A DNA stretch of 64,000 bases from DASXTW01 sp036505215 (GTDB lineage: Bacteria; Actinomycetota; UBA4738), in the NCBI GenBank assembly GCA_036505215.1, contig DASXTW010000085.1, forward strand, positions 3,067 to 67,066, in the 5' to 3' direction. Below are positions 1 through 8,320 of the stretch, piece by piece (the first letter of the stretch is position 1; each line of letters opens with the position of its first letter). Made by a program: the position numbers and the translations under genes. The notes below the pieces were generated by a model that searched no databases, was not told the origin of the DNA, and saw only the letters and a program-made list of their open reading frames with translations.

Positions 1-396
1 CTCCCGTTCGGCCATCGCCCCGATCACCATCGGCACGATGACCCGGTAGAAACCCAGGGCCATCCGACCAACTTCCTCCAGGTTCTTGCGAACCGTGCCG
101 GTTCCGGCCCGGTCCGGCAGGGTGCTGATCAGCTCCAGGAACTCAGGGAAACGGGTCCGGATGATTTCCATGAACAGGGCATGCTTGTCCACGAAGTAGC
201 GGTAGATGCTTCCCTCGGCGCAGCCGGCTCGTTCGGCAATGGCGCGCGTGGTGGCCGCTCGAAGGCCGCGATCGTGGATGATCTCCTCGGCCGCCGCGAG
301 GATGTGCATGCGTATCCCAGGGGGGATCTCCTCAGTGGCCAACCACAGCTCCTTCTGCGACGTCCCCGTTGGGGGAGACCGAGACTGGCTGGACAT
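1..396 (-). CDS. TetR family transcriptional regulator (3' end outside window)
   Basis: Start ATG at 396 follows a GAGGAG ribosome site, placing the start inside the last 65 bases of the upstream MFS gene, in another frame. About 131 residues are visible before the window edge. Residues about 28-75 form a TetR helix-turn-helix (ATTRAIAERAGCAEGSIYRY, then FVDKHALFMEII). The ligand-binding domain is cut off. TetR proteins are usually dimeric repressors released by a small ligand. Its overlap with an exporter gene, and the tandem palindromes upstream of that gene, suggest that it represses the exporter-regulator operon. The ligand cannot be inferred. A shorter form starting at ATG 309 is possible but lacks such a good ribosome site. 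Confidence 0.9.
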   Translation of the reverse strand, partial: MSSQSRSPPTGTSQKELWLATEEIPPGIRMHILAAAEEIIHDRGLRAATTRAIAERAGCAEGSIYRYFVDKHALFMEIIRTRFPEFLELISTLPDRAGTGTVRKNLEEVGRMALGFYRVIVPMVIGAMAERE

Positions 397-1933
397 GGCT
401 CCTCACGAACAGCACCGAGACCACCGACGCCAGGATCAAGAACCCGATCGCCACCAGCATCCCGACGTGGATGGAGTGGACGAAAGCGTGCTGGACGGCC
501 TGGCCGATGGTGGAGTTCGCCCCATCCCCTGCCGTGTTGCCAGCCGCTGCGCTGGCGCCGGCCTTCGTCACGACGACGGCAGCCTGAGCCTTGGGGATGC
601 CGGCCTCCACCAGCCGGGCCAGGAACCCACGGTTGAAGGCTGCCGTCACGATCGCTCCGAGCAGGGCGATGCCGAACACCCCACCCAGCTCCCGGCTGGT
701 GTTGGTGGCCGCCGAGGCCACCCCGGCGTGGCGCGTCTCCACCGACCCCATGACCGCCGCCGTCATGGGGGTCATGGTGGAGGCCATCCCGGCCGCAAGG
801 ACGATGAATGCTGGAAGGATCACGGTCAGGTAGGAGGAATCCGGCTGGGTTCGCAGCAGCAGGCCCATTCCCGCTGCTGCCACCAGCGGCCCGAAGGTCA
901 TGAACCACCGGGAGCCGAAACGGTCGGACAGCCGGCCGGCCATCGGGGCCACCAGCAGGATCACCACCGAGAACGCAAACAGCCGCATCCCCGCCCCCAC
1001 CGGCGAGTAGCCCCGCACGTTCTGCAGGTACAGGGTCAGGAAGAACACCGACCCGAACATGGCGAAGAACACGGCGGCGGCGACCACGTTGGCAGCGGCG
1101 AACGTGGGGATCCGGAAGAACGACAGAGGGAGCATGGGGGACTCCCGATGGGACTCCACGTAGAAAAACACGGCGAGGAGGATCGCGGAGAGGGCGAACG
1201 CGGCGAGGATCAAGCCGTCGGTCCACCCTCGGGCGTTTCCTTCGATCAGGGCGAACACCAGGAAGAAGAGCCCGGCGGTCCCTGTGACCAGTCCGGGCGG
1301 GTCGACGCGCCGAGACCTGGTTCGATCGCGAGACTCCCGCACCACCAGGTATGTCATGACCAAGCCGATGATCCCGACCGGAACGTTGACGTAGAAGATG
1401 CTCTGCCAGGAGACGTGCTCTACGAGATACCCGCCGATCACCGGACCGATGGCCACCGCCAGCCCGGACATGGCCGCCCAGATCCCGATGGCCGCGCCTC
1501 GCTCCTTGCCGCTGAACGTGGCCGTGATGATCGAGAGCGAACCGGGAAGGAGCAGGGCCGCGCCGAGCCCCTGGACGGCGCGGAAGGCAACCAGCTCCGA
1601 GGTGGACCCGGCAAGCCCGCACATCAGCGAGCCGAGGGTGAAGACGACCAGCCCCGCCATGAAGAAGCGCTTGCGACCGTACAGGTCTCCCAGCGCGCCG
1701 CCGGTGAGCATGAACGAGGCGAAGGTGAGCGTGTACGCATCGATGATCCATTGCAGCCCCGACACGCCCGCTCCGAGCTTGGTCTGGATGGTCGGGAGCG
1801 CCACGTTGACCACCAGGTTGTCCAGCATGGGCATGAACAGCCCGAACACCATGGCGACCAGCACCCACCACTTCCGCCCGTCTTCGGTAGCCACGTGGGG
1901 CTGGGAAATCGCTCTGTCGATCGCTCGTTCCAT
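332..1933 (-). CDS. MFS drug-exporter-type transporter, DHA2 (EmrB/QacA) family
   Basis: 533 residues, the usual length for 14-helix DHA2 proton antiporters. After a short cytoplasmic N-terminus come hydrophobic helices. The first holds the typical LDNLVVNVALPTI stretch, and residues about 80-95 hold the A-motif (LGDLYGRKRFF). The antiporter C-motif region reads AIGPVIGGYLVEHVSWQSI. These proteins export hydrophobic or cationic drugs at the cytoplasmic membrane using the proton gradient. The substrate is not predictable here. A GGGAGG ribosome site precedes ATG 1933. It is the first gene of a two-gene operon with the overlapping TetR gene, and two palindromic operators lie 50-95 bases upstream, so substrate-induced derepression is likely. 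Confidence 0.9.
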   Translation of the reverse strand: MERAIDRAISQPHVATEDGRKWWVLVAMVFGLFMPMLDNLVVNVALPTIQTKLGAGVSGLQWIIDAYTLTFASFMLTGGALGDLYGRKRFFMAGLVVFTLGSLMCGLAGSTSELVAFRAVQGLGAALLLPGSLSIITATFSGKERGAAIGIWAAMSGLAVAIGPVIGGYLVEHVSWQSIFYVNVPVGIIGLVMTYLVVRESRDRTRSRRVDPPGLVTGTAGLFFLVFALIEGNARGWTDGLILAAFALSAILLAVFFYVESHRESPMLPLSFFRIPTFAAANVVAAAVFFAMFGSVFFLTLYLQNVRGYSPVGAGMRLFAFSVVILLVAPMAGRLSDRFGSRWFMTFGPLVAAAGMGLLLRTQPDSSYLTVILPAFIVLAAGMASTMTPMTAAVMGSVETRHAGVASAATNTSRELGGVFGIALLGAIVTAAFNRGFLARLVEAGIPKAQAAVVVTKAGASAAAGNTAGDGANSTIGQAVQHAFVHSIHVGMLVAIGFLILASVVSVLFVRSHVQPVSVSPNGDVAEGAVVGH

Positions 1934-1985
1934 GGATGATCCCTCCCGTCAGGGGGCGTCCGGCCCGTCCCAAACCCCTGTGGAG

Positions 1986-2026
1986 TGAGTGAGTACTCGC
2001 TCATTTTGAGTGAGCACTCACTCAAA
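1986..2026. promoter_or_regulatory. tandem TetR-type operators
   Basis: Two adjacent palindromes share the half-site TGAGTGAG. The left one (1986-2003) is TGAGTGAGTACTCGCTCA with one mismatched pair. The right one (2005-2026) has perfect 10-base arms around a 2-base centre. They lie between the divergent MFS gene and gabT, 50-95 bases upstream of the MFS start. Position and symmetry fit binding by the TetR regulator encoded at the end of that operon. Control of gabT from the same site is possible but not shown. Confidence 0.75.
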
Positions 2027-2151
2027 TGTCAACTCGCCTGTCGGGGGCCCAACGAATCGGCCTCTCGCCGTGGCGCATGCCGGAGGCCAGGACGGTCGTG
2101 TAGGCTCGCCGCGCCGCCGACGCAGCCCGACTCCGTCCAGGAGGTCTCTGC

Positions 2152-3525
2152 ATGGGCAAGGCCATCCGCATGGTGACCGAGCTCCCCGGGCCGAGGTCCA
2201 GGGCGGTCCTCGAGCGCAAGGCCAAGGTGGTATGCGACCCGCTCGATATCCACGTGCCCGCGGTGATCGACCACGGGGAAGGTGCGCGGATCACCGACCT
2301 GGACGGCAACAGGCTGTTGGACTTCTCGGGCGGATTGGGGTGCCACCTGGTCGGCTACTCGCACCCACGGGTCGTCGAAGCGGTCCAGCGACAAGCCGCC
2401 CGCTTCTCCCACACGGACTTCTCTGTCATTCCCTACGAGGTCTATGTGCAACTGGCCGAGCGGCTGGTCGCCCTCACCGGCATGCAGGAGGGCAAGGTGG
2501 CGCTGTTCAACGCCGGAGCGGAGGCGGTGGAGAACGCGGTCAAGTTCGCTCGAGCGGCCACGGGCCGGCCGGCGATGCTGTGCTTCGAGGGCGCCTTCCA
2601 CGGGCGGACGCTCCTCACGATGACGCTGACCAGCCGGTACAAGCCGTACAAGTCGGGATTCGGCCCGTTCGCTCCGGAGGTGTACCGGATGCCGTATCCA
2701 TATCCCTACCGGAGCGCCCATCCCGAAGAAGCCGGCCAGCTCGCGCTTCAGTCGATCGAGCGGGGGCTCCAGACCACGATCGACCCCACATCGGTTGCGG
2801 CGGCGATCGTCGAGCCGGTCCAGGGAGAGGGCGGCTTCGTGGTGCCGACGCCGGATTTCCTCCGGGGCCTGGGCGAGCTGTGCCGCCGCCACGGCATCCT
2901 GGTCATCGCCGACGAAGTGCAGTCGGGCTGCGGCCGCACCGGCAGGTTCCTGGCCTCCGAGCATTTTGGGTTCGAACCCGACGTGGTGATCCTGGCCAAG
3001 GCGCTCGCCGACGGCTATCCGTTGTCGGCTGTGGTCGCCCGCAAGGAGATCATGGATGCGCCCGGGCCGTCGGCCATCGGCGGCACCTACGTGGGGAATC
3101 CAGTCGCGTGCGCCGCGGCCAACGCGGTCCTCCAGGTCATCGAGGACGAGGGTCTCTTCCAGAGAGCCGAGCAGCTCGGCAAGACCCTCAAGGCTCGCTG
3201 GGAAGAGGTGGCCCAGGATGTGCCACAGATCGGCGAGGTCCGAGCGATCGGGGCCATGGTGGGAGTGGAGTTCGTAGAGGACCGCGAGACCAAGCAGCCG
3301 CACGAAGAATTCGTGAGGGCGCTGATCGGCCGGGCCATGAAGAACGGTGTGGTGGCCGTGTCCTGCGGCCCGTACCACAATGTGGTGCGCCATCTGATGC
3401 CTCTGGTCATCACCGACGAGGAGCTCGACGAAGGCCTCGACGTCCTCTCCGAGGCCGCGGTGAGGGCATCGAAAGGCCAGCTGGACGGTGTCCCGGCCGG
3501 CTCGGGGGACGTCGAAGGAGAATGA
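2152..3525 (+). CDS. gabT: 4-aminobutyrate aminotransferase (class III PLP aminotransferase)
   Basis: 457 residues, typical of the GABA/ornithine aminotransferase family. It probably transfers the amino group of GABA or a related omega-amino acid to 2-oxoglutarate, using pyridoxal phosphate. The class III signature is intact: VIADEVQSGCGRTGRF places the cofactor-binding Asp at residue 254, and ILAKALADGYP gives the Schiff-base lysine at 283. FEGAFHGRT and AAIVEPVQGEGG are further family motifs. Start ATG 2152 has an AGGAGGT ribosome site 7 bases upstream. The DinB-type gene follows after 7 bases, so they are probably cotranscribed. Exact substrate is inferred from overall similarity; other omega-amino acids are possible. 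Confidence 0.85.
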   Translation: MGKAIRMVTELPGPRSRAVLERKAKVVCDPLDIHVPAVIDHGEGARITDLDGNRLLDFSGGLGCHLVGYSHPRVVEAVQRQAARFSHTDFSVIPYEVYVQLAERLVALTGMQEGKVALFNAGAEAVENAVKFARAATGRPAMLCFEGAFHGRTLLTMTLTSRYKPYKSGFGPFAPEVYRMPYPYPYRSAHPEEAGQLALQSIERGLQTTIDPTSVAAAIVEPVQGEGGFVVPTPDFLRGLGELCRRHGILVIADEVQSGCGRTGRFLASEHFGFEPDVVILAKALADGYPLSAVVARKEIMDAPGPSAIGGTYVGNPVACAAANAVLQVIEDEGLFQRAEQLGKTLKARWEEVAQDVPQIGEVRAIGAMVGVEFVEDRETKQPHEEFVRALIGRAMKNGVVAVSCGPYHNVVRHLMPLVITDEELDEGLDVLSEAAVRASKGQLDGVPAGSGDVEGE

Positions 3526-3532
3526 ACTGACG

Positions 3533-4258
3533 ATGGCGGATGAGAGCCCGAGTCGCCTTCCCCGGCCCGACCTGGTGGGGGGCGGCGCATCGACGGACGC
3601 GCTCGAGGCGCTTCGAGACGAATGCGAGGAGGTCTCGATGGTCGTCGTTGGCCTCTCCGAGGCGGACTTCTCCCGGCCCACTCGGTGCGCGGCCTGGACC
3701 GTCAAGGAACTCCTCGCCCACATGTACTGGGGTCTGAACCGGGCCAAGCGGTGGCTGGCCGAGCCGCCTCCCGAGGCGGCCGACGCGGATTCGGTTGGCT
3801 ACTGGCGCAGTTACGACCCCCTGGAGGATGCCCCGGGCATCGCCGACCGGGCCACGCAGCGGGCGGCCGAGTACGCCAGCGGAAACGAGCTCGCCATGGC
3901 GTGGGACGGGCTGTGGCGGGAGGTCGTGGAGTCGGCAGGCCGCGAGGACCGATCCCGGGTCGTCTCGACGTGGGGTCCCACCCTGACCCTGGACGAATTC
4001 CTGAAGACTCGGGTTCTGGAGATCACCGTGCACCGGATGGATCTGGAGGACGCCCTGGGGCAGAAGGGCTGGGGGACAGACCAAGCCGTCTCCATCGTGG
4101 ACGACACGCTGGAGGGTCTCCTGGGCGAGCAGCCGCCCAGTGACCTGGAGTGGGATGTCGTCGAATTCATCGAGGCGGGCACCGGCCGGAGGTCTCTCAC
4201 GAGCAAGGAGCGAGAGATCCTGGGAGCTCTGGCAGATCGGTTCCCCTTGCTGGGCTAG
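3533..4258 (+). CDS. DinB-like / maleylpyruvate isomerase N-terminal domain protein
   Basis: 241 residues from ATG 3533, 7 bases after the gabT stop and with AAGGAG about 12 bases upstream. It resembles the actinobacterial mycothiol-dependent maleylpyruvate isomerase-like family (TIGR03083 type), a four-helix DinB fold. Visible hallmarks are CAAWTVKELLAHMYWG near residue 45, with a conserved His, and EITVHRMDLEDAL near 165, with the second HxxD-type metal site. Family members use mycothiol or a metal in varied reactions, and most are uncharacterised, so no reaction is assigned. It is probably in one transcript with gabT. An upstream ATG at 3488 would overlap gabT and is less likely. Confidence 0.8.
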   Translation: MADESPSRLPRPDLVGGGASTDALEALRDECEEVSMVVVGLSEADFSRPTRCAAWTVKELLAHMYWGLNRAKRWLAEPPPEAADADSVGYWRSYDPLEDAPGIADRATQRAAEYASGNELAMAWDGLWREVVESAGREDRSRVVSTWGPTLTLDEFLKTRVLEITVHRMDLEDALGQKGWGTDQAVSIVDDTLEGLLGEQPPSDLEWDVVEFIEAGTGRRSLTSKEREILGALADRFPLLG

Positions 4259-4278
4259 GGGGTCCAGGCCCCTCCGAA

Positions 4279-5373
4279 CTAGCGCAACCGGAACTTGGCC
4301 TGGGCCAATGTCCGTCCACCCGATGCGTTGATCGAGAGGTCGCCCTCGCAGGACTGGCACAGTCGGGACGCCACGAACAGACCGAGCCCGAACCCGCTCC
4401 GCGTCCGGGTGGCCGACATGTCCTCCTGGAAGAACGCGCCGAAGTCCTGGCTCTGGGGCGTCCAGCCCCCGGCGTCGGCAACCGAAAGGACGGCGTAGCC
4501 GTCGTCCTTCCACGCGCTCACCTCGATGGGGCGGGTCCCGTGCCGGACCGCATTCGACAGCAGCTCGAACGCGACTCGCTCTACACACTTGTGCGGCACT
4601 CCTTCCCACACCGCGTCCTTGACGATCGCCCGGTCCGGCGGCGCGTCGAGCCGGTGCGCGGCCGTGGCGATGGCCTGCTCGACGTCGGTGATGCCCTCGG
4701 TGGAAGGACCGGCAGCCACCAGCTCCAGACCCTCGACGAGAAACTCGAGCTCGCCCACCCGGCGCAGAGCGCTCTCCACGATGGGGCGTTCCTCGGGCGA
4801 GACCCCGCTTTGCTCGAGCATCCGGATCGCGCCGGAGATGATGGTGAGCGGCGTCCGCAGCTCGTGGGACAGCACCTGGACGAACTCGGCCCTGGCTCGG
4901 GCAAGCCGTTCGATCTGAGCCCGGCGTTCCCGCTCTTCTTCCAGAAGCCTCCGGAGGTCCTCCACCGCGGCGGGGAGAACCCGGTGGTCCAGCTCGGCCT
5001 CCCCGGTGGCGGCCCGCTTGATGGCGGCGGACAGCTCGTCGATCGTGCCCCCCTTCACGACATAGCCGATCGCGCCCGCCGTGAGCATGTCCCGCACCGT
5101 GCTGGGGTCGTCCGACCAGGTCAGGGCGACGACCTTCACCCCGGGGTACTCGTCCAGAAGAGACCGGGCCGCGGCGACTCCATCCATGTCCGGCATGCGG
5201 ACGTCCATGAGGACGACGTCCGGCCTGCACTCGGCGGCGACGTTGATGGCCTCCCGGCCGTCCCCGGCCTCCCCGACAACCTGGATGCCTCCGCCCAGGG
5301 CAAGCGCCTCCCGGAGCATCGTCCTGGTGCTCGAGGAGTCGTCCACGACCATGACGCGTACGGAGTTGCCCAT
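4279..5373 (-). CDS. receiver-histidine kinase fusion protein
   Basis: 364 residues with no membrane segment. Residues 5-120 form a response-regulator receiver: acidic pair D11/D12, phosphoacceptor D57 in VVLMDVRMPDMDG, and K107. A charged helix (about 135-165) leads to a HisKA domain with H170 in LSHELRTPLTIISG. The HATPase follows, with N-box ELLSNAVRHGT, G1 VADAGG and G2 GFGLGLFVASRL. It is therefore a cytoplasmic kinase probably controlled by phosphorylation of its own receiver, rather than a sensor with an input domain. No partner regulator is adjacent. It is divergent from the uracil-DNA glycosylase gene, 82 bases away. A GAGG ribosome site precedes ATG 5373. Confidence 0.88.
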   Translation of the reverse strand: MGNSVRVMVVDDSSSTRTMLREALALGGGIQVVGEAGDGREAINVAAECRPDVVLMDVRMPDMDGVAAARSLLDEYPGVKVVALTWSDDPSTVRDMLTAGAIGYVVKGGTIDELSAAIKRAATGEAELDHRVLPAAVEDLRRLLEEERERRAQIERLARARAEFVQVLSHELRTPLTIISGAIRMLEQSGVSPEERPIVESALRRVGELEFLVEGLELVAAGPSTEGITDVEQAIATAAHRLDAPPDRAIVKDAVWEGVPHKCVERVAFELLSNAVRHGTRPIEVSAWKDDGYAVLSVADAGGWTPQSQDFGAFFQEDMSATRTRSGFGLGLFVASRLCQSCEGDLSINASGGRTLAQAKFRLR

Positions 5374-5442
5374 CTTGGTACCTCAGGGTAATGGTTCGAC
5401 CACCGGGAACGAGTACCTAAATGGAGTGATATCCCCTGCCCC

Positions 5443-5448
5443 TAGAAT
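5443..5448 (+). promoter_or_regulatory. -10 element (TAGAAT), leaderless start of UDG
   Basis: TAGAAT lies 7 bases before GTG 5456. Transcription starting about 7 bases downstream of a -10 box would begin at the GTG itself. No Shine-Dalgarno sequence or clear -35 box is visible. Confidence 0.5.
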
Positions 5449-5455
5449 CGCCGGC

Positions 5456-6142
5456 GTGCCGCTCGCTGGCTCACTGGCCGATCTGAGGAACGACATCGTG
5501 GTGTGCCGGCGTTGCCCCCGGCTGGTCGAATGGCGGGAGCGGGCGGCACGGGAGAAGCGAGCCTCCTTCGCCAACTGGGAGTACTGGGGCCGCCCCGTCC
5601 CGGGCTTCGGTGATCCCCAGGCCCGGATCCTGATCGTGGGCCTGGCTCCAGCGGCCCACGGGGGAAATCGCACTGGACGAATCTTCACCGGGGATCGTTC
5701 GGGCGACTTCCTCTTCGATGTCGTCTACAGGTGCCGCCTCTCGAACCAGGCGACATCGGTCAGCGCGGACGACGGGCTGGAGCTGAAGGACCTGTACGTT
5801 GCCGCTGTGAACCGGTGCTGCCCACCGGGGAATCGCCCCACGCCCGAGGAGCGGGACAATTGCCTTCCCTACCTGGCTCGGGAGATCGATCTGCTCCAGA
5901 GCCTGAAGGTGCTGGTGGCCCTGGGCTCCTTCGCCTGGGACGGGGCGCTTCGCGCGCTCCACCAACTGGGGCATCCGACGCCGCAGCCAAAGCCGCGGTT
6001 CGGTCATGGTGTGGAAGCGAGAATGGGACCGTACACGCTGATCGGTTCGTTCCATCCGAGCCAGCAGAACACCTTCACCGGGAAGCTCACAACAGAGATG
6101 CTCGAGGCCGTGCTCCGAAGGGCCATCGCCCTGGCCGACTGA
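5456..6142 (+). CDS. uracil-DNA glycosylase, family 5 (UdgB type)
   Basis: 228 residues from GTG 5456. It removes uracil, and in this family other deaminated bases, from DNA as the first step of base-excision repair. Family-5 motifs are clear: GLAPAAHGGNRTGRIFTGD in the catalytic motif 1 region and GSFHPSQQNTFTGK in the C-terminal motif. The N-terminal VVCRRCPRLVEWRE and the later NRCCPPGNRPTPEERDNC supply cysteines for the 4Fe-4S cluster of families 4 and 5. Family 5 lacks the usual acidic residue in motif 1, as here. The open frame extends far upstream over the divergent kinase gene, but family similarity begins only at about this GTG. It is transcribed alone. Confidence 0.88.
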   Translation: MPLAGSLADLRNDIVVCRRCPRLVEWRERAAREKRASFANWEYWGRPVPGFGDPQARILIVGLAPAAHGGNRTGRIFTGDRSGDFLFDVVYRCRLSNQATSVSADDGLELKDLYVAAVNRCCPPGNRPTPEERDNCLPYLAREIDLLQSLKVLVALGSFAWDGALRALHQLGHPTPQPKPRFGHGVEARMGPYTLIGSFHPSQQNTFTGKLTTEMLEAVLRRAIALAD

Positions 6143-6204
6143 CGACCTCTCTCCCCTCAGCGAAGGCGGCCGCCTCCACGGGATGACAAGCGAGAGAACA
6201 GCCG

Positions 6205-6210
6205 TATGCT
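6205..6210 (+). promoter_or_regulatory. -10 element (TATGCT), leaderless start of ABC exporter
   Basis: TATGCT ends 7 bases before ATG 6218. This favours that ATG over the ATG at 6206, which lies inside the hexamer. The same hexamer and spacing occur before the PAC2 gene on the other strand. Confidence 0.5.
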
Positions 6211-6217
6211 GGGCCAC

Positions 6218-8275
6218 ATGGGGCGGCGGGCTTACCACTGGCAGGTGAGGATCCCCGATCCGAATGCGGGGCCGGTCAACAAGCGCACCGTGCGCCGCGT
6301 AGTGGCCAGCTTCAGGCCGTATCGGAACAAGGTCACCGGAGTGGGCGCGCTGATCGTGATCACCTCGGCCATCGGCGTGATCAACCCTCTGCTGATCAAG
6401 GTCATCTTCGACACCGCTCTGTTCCCTCACGTTGGCCAGCGGATCCTGCCACCACATCTCCACCGCTTGTACTGGCTGGTGGGCCTGATGGTGGCCATCC
6501 CCGTCCTCTCCGGTCTCCTCGGCATCGTCCAGACCTACCTGGCGAACGTGGTCGGCCAGCGGGTGATGCAGGACTTCCGTAACTCGCTGTACGCCCACCT
6601 CCAGAACATGCCGCTCAGGTTCTTCACCGCCACCCGGACCGGCGAGATCCAGTCGCGCCTGGCGAACGACGTCGGCGGCGTGCAATCCGTTGTCACCGAC
6701 ACGGCCTCCAGCATCCTGTCGAACGTGGTCATCCTGATAAGCACGCTGGTGGCCATGCTGGTTCTCTCGTGGCAGCTCACCGTGCTCTCGTTGTTCCTCA
6801 CTCCGTTGTTCGTCTGGCTGACCTACAAGGTGGGGAAGGCCCGTCAGCAGATCGCCAGGTCAACCCAGAAGTCGCTGGCCGACCTCTCGGCGATCACAGA
6901 AGAGACGCTGTCCGTGTCGGGGATCCTTCTGTCCAAGGCCTTCGGCAGGCAGCGCCACGAGATCGCCCGGTTCCGGACGGAGAACGAGCGGCTGGCCGAC
7001 CTGGAGATACGCCAGCAGATGATCGGCCGTTCCTTCTTCGCCGTCGTGCAGATCTTCTTCTCGATCACCCCGGCGCTGGTGTATCTGGTGGCCGGCCTGG
7101 TCATCGCCAACCAGCCCCTGTCGGCTGTCACGATCCAGGCTGGAACGATCGTGGCGTTCACCACCCTGCAGAGCCGGCTGTTCTTCCCCATCGGCTCGAT
7201 GCTGCAGATCTCGGTGGAGGTGCAGTCCTCGATGGCCCTGTTCGACCGGATCTTCGAGTACCTCGACATGCCCCATGAGATCGTGGACGCGCCGAACGCG
7301 CGCGACCTGCCGAAGGAGTCCGTCCAGGGCCATATGCGGTTCCGGCATGTCTTCTTCCGGTACGAGGCCCGGCCCGCCGCCGAGGCCTCGGGGGAGCAGG
7401 ACGGTCCGTTGGAAGGAGCGACGGAGGCGGTGGCGGAGATGGGCGGAACCGACGCCGTCACCCGTGCGGAGGTGACCACGGGCGTGCCGCTCGCAGCGGG
7501 CAACGGACAGCGTGGCAGGGAATGGACCCTCGAGGACGTCGACTTCGAGATCCAACCCGGACAGCTCGCCGCCCTGGTCGGGCCGAGCGGAGCGGGCAAG
7601 ACCACGATCACGTATCTGGTGCCACGGATGTACGACGTGGGCGAGGGATCCATGGAGATCGACGGCACCGACGTGCGTGAGATCAAGCTGGCGTCGCTCG
7701 GCGAGATCATCGGGATGGTCACCCAGGAGACCTACCTCTTCCACACGTCGGTCCGGACCAACCTGCTGTACGGCAAGCCCGGCGCCACCCAGGAGGAGCT
7801 GGAGGCCGCGGCGCGAGCGGCCTTCATCCACGACCGGATCGTGGAGATGCCGGACGGCTATGACACGGTCGTGGGGGAGCGGGGCTACCGGATGTCCGGC
7901 GGGGAGAAGCAGCGCCTGGCCATCGCCCGGGTCATCCTGAAGGACCCTCGCATCCTCATTCTGGACGAGGCTACCTCGTCGCTGGACACCACCAGCGAGC
8001 GGCTGGTCCAGGAAGCGCTCAGGCCACTGATGCGCGGCCGAACCACCATCGCCATCGCCCACAGGCTGTCCACGATCCTTGCCGCAGACGTCATCTTCGT
8101 GCTGGATCAGGGGCGCGTGGTGGAGCGAGGAACTCACGCCGAGCTGCTCGACCGGGGTGGCCTGTATGCCCGGTTCTACCAGCAGCAGTTCCAGGGCGGG
8201 ATGGTGGAGGCCGAGTGCGAGGACGGCGTCGTGCTGGCCACCGGTCAGATCCTTCAGACCCCGAAGGCTTCCTAG
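6218..8275 (+). CDS. ABC exporter, fused membrane and ATPase domains (MsbA/LmrA type)
   Basis: 685 residues. An N-terminal type IV ABC exporter membrane domain of six helices (about 25-310) is followed by the nucleotide-binding domain. Walker A is GPSGAGKTT near residue 455, the signature MSGGEKQR is near 558, Walker B ILILDEATSSLD is near 577, and the switch His is in IAIAHRLSTI. It should act as a homo- or heterodimer at the cytoplasmic membrane. The substrate (lipid, drug or peptide) cannot be told. An oddity is an acidic, low-complexity insert of about 50 residues (around 385-430) between the first strand of the ATPase domain and the rest. ATG 6218 is preferred for its leaderless promoter; ATG 6206 would add four residues. 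Confidence 0.9.
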   Translation: MGRRAYHWQVRIPDPNAGPVNKRTVRRVVASFRPYRNKVTGVGALIVITSAIGVINPLLIKVIFDTALFPHVGQRILPPHLHRLYWLVGLMVAIPVLSGLLGIVQTYLANVVGQRVMQDFRNSLYAHLQNMPLRFFTATRTGEIQSRLANDVGGVQSVVTDTASSILSNVVILISTLVAMLVLSWQLTVLSLFLTPLFVWLTYKVGKARQQIARSTQKSLADLSAITEETLSVSGILLSKAFGRQRHEIARFRTENERLADLEIRQQMIGRSFFAVVQIFFSITPALVYLVAGLVIANQPLSAVTIQAGTIVAFTTLQSRLFFPIGSMLQISVEVQSSMALFDRIFEYLDMPHEIVDAPNARDLPKESVQGHMRFRHVFFRYEARPAAEASGEQDGPLEGATEAVAEMGGTDAVTRAEVTTGVPLAAGNGQRGREWTLEDVDFEIQPGQLAALVGPSGAGKTTITYLVPRMYDVGEGSMEIDGTDVREIKLASLGEIIGMVTQETYLFHTSVRTNLLYGKPGATQEELEAAARAAFIHDRIVEMPDGYDTVVGERGYRMSGGEKQRLAIARVILKDPRILILDEATSSLDTTSERLVQEALRPLMRGRTTIAIAHRLSTILAADVIFVLDQGRVVERGTHAELLDRGGLYARFYQQQFQGGMVEAECEDGVVLATGQILQTPKAS

Positions 8276-8320
8276 GGGCCGCTCCCGCCCGAGGCAGCCC
8301 TCGTCGTCGAGCGCGGGCAG

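Noticed and set aside
5081..5455. N-terminal extension of the uracil-DNA glycosylase over the divergent kinase
   Set aside because: It is antisense to the conserved receiver domain, and similarity to UdgB begins at about GTG 5456.
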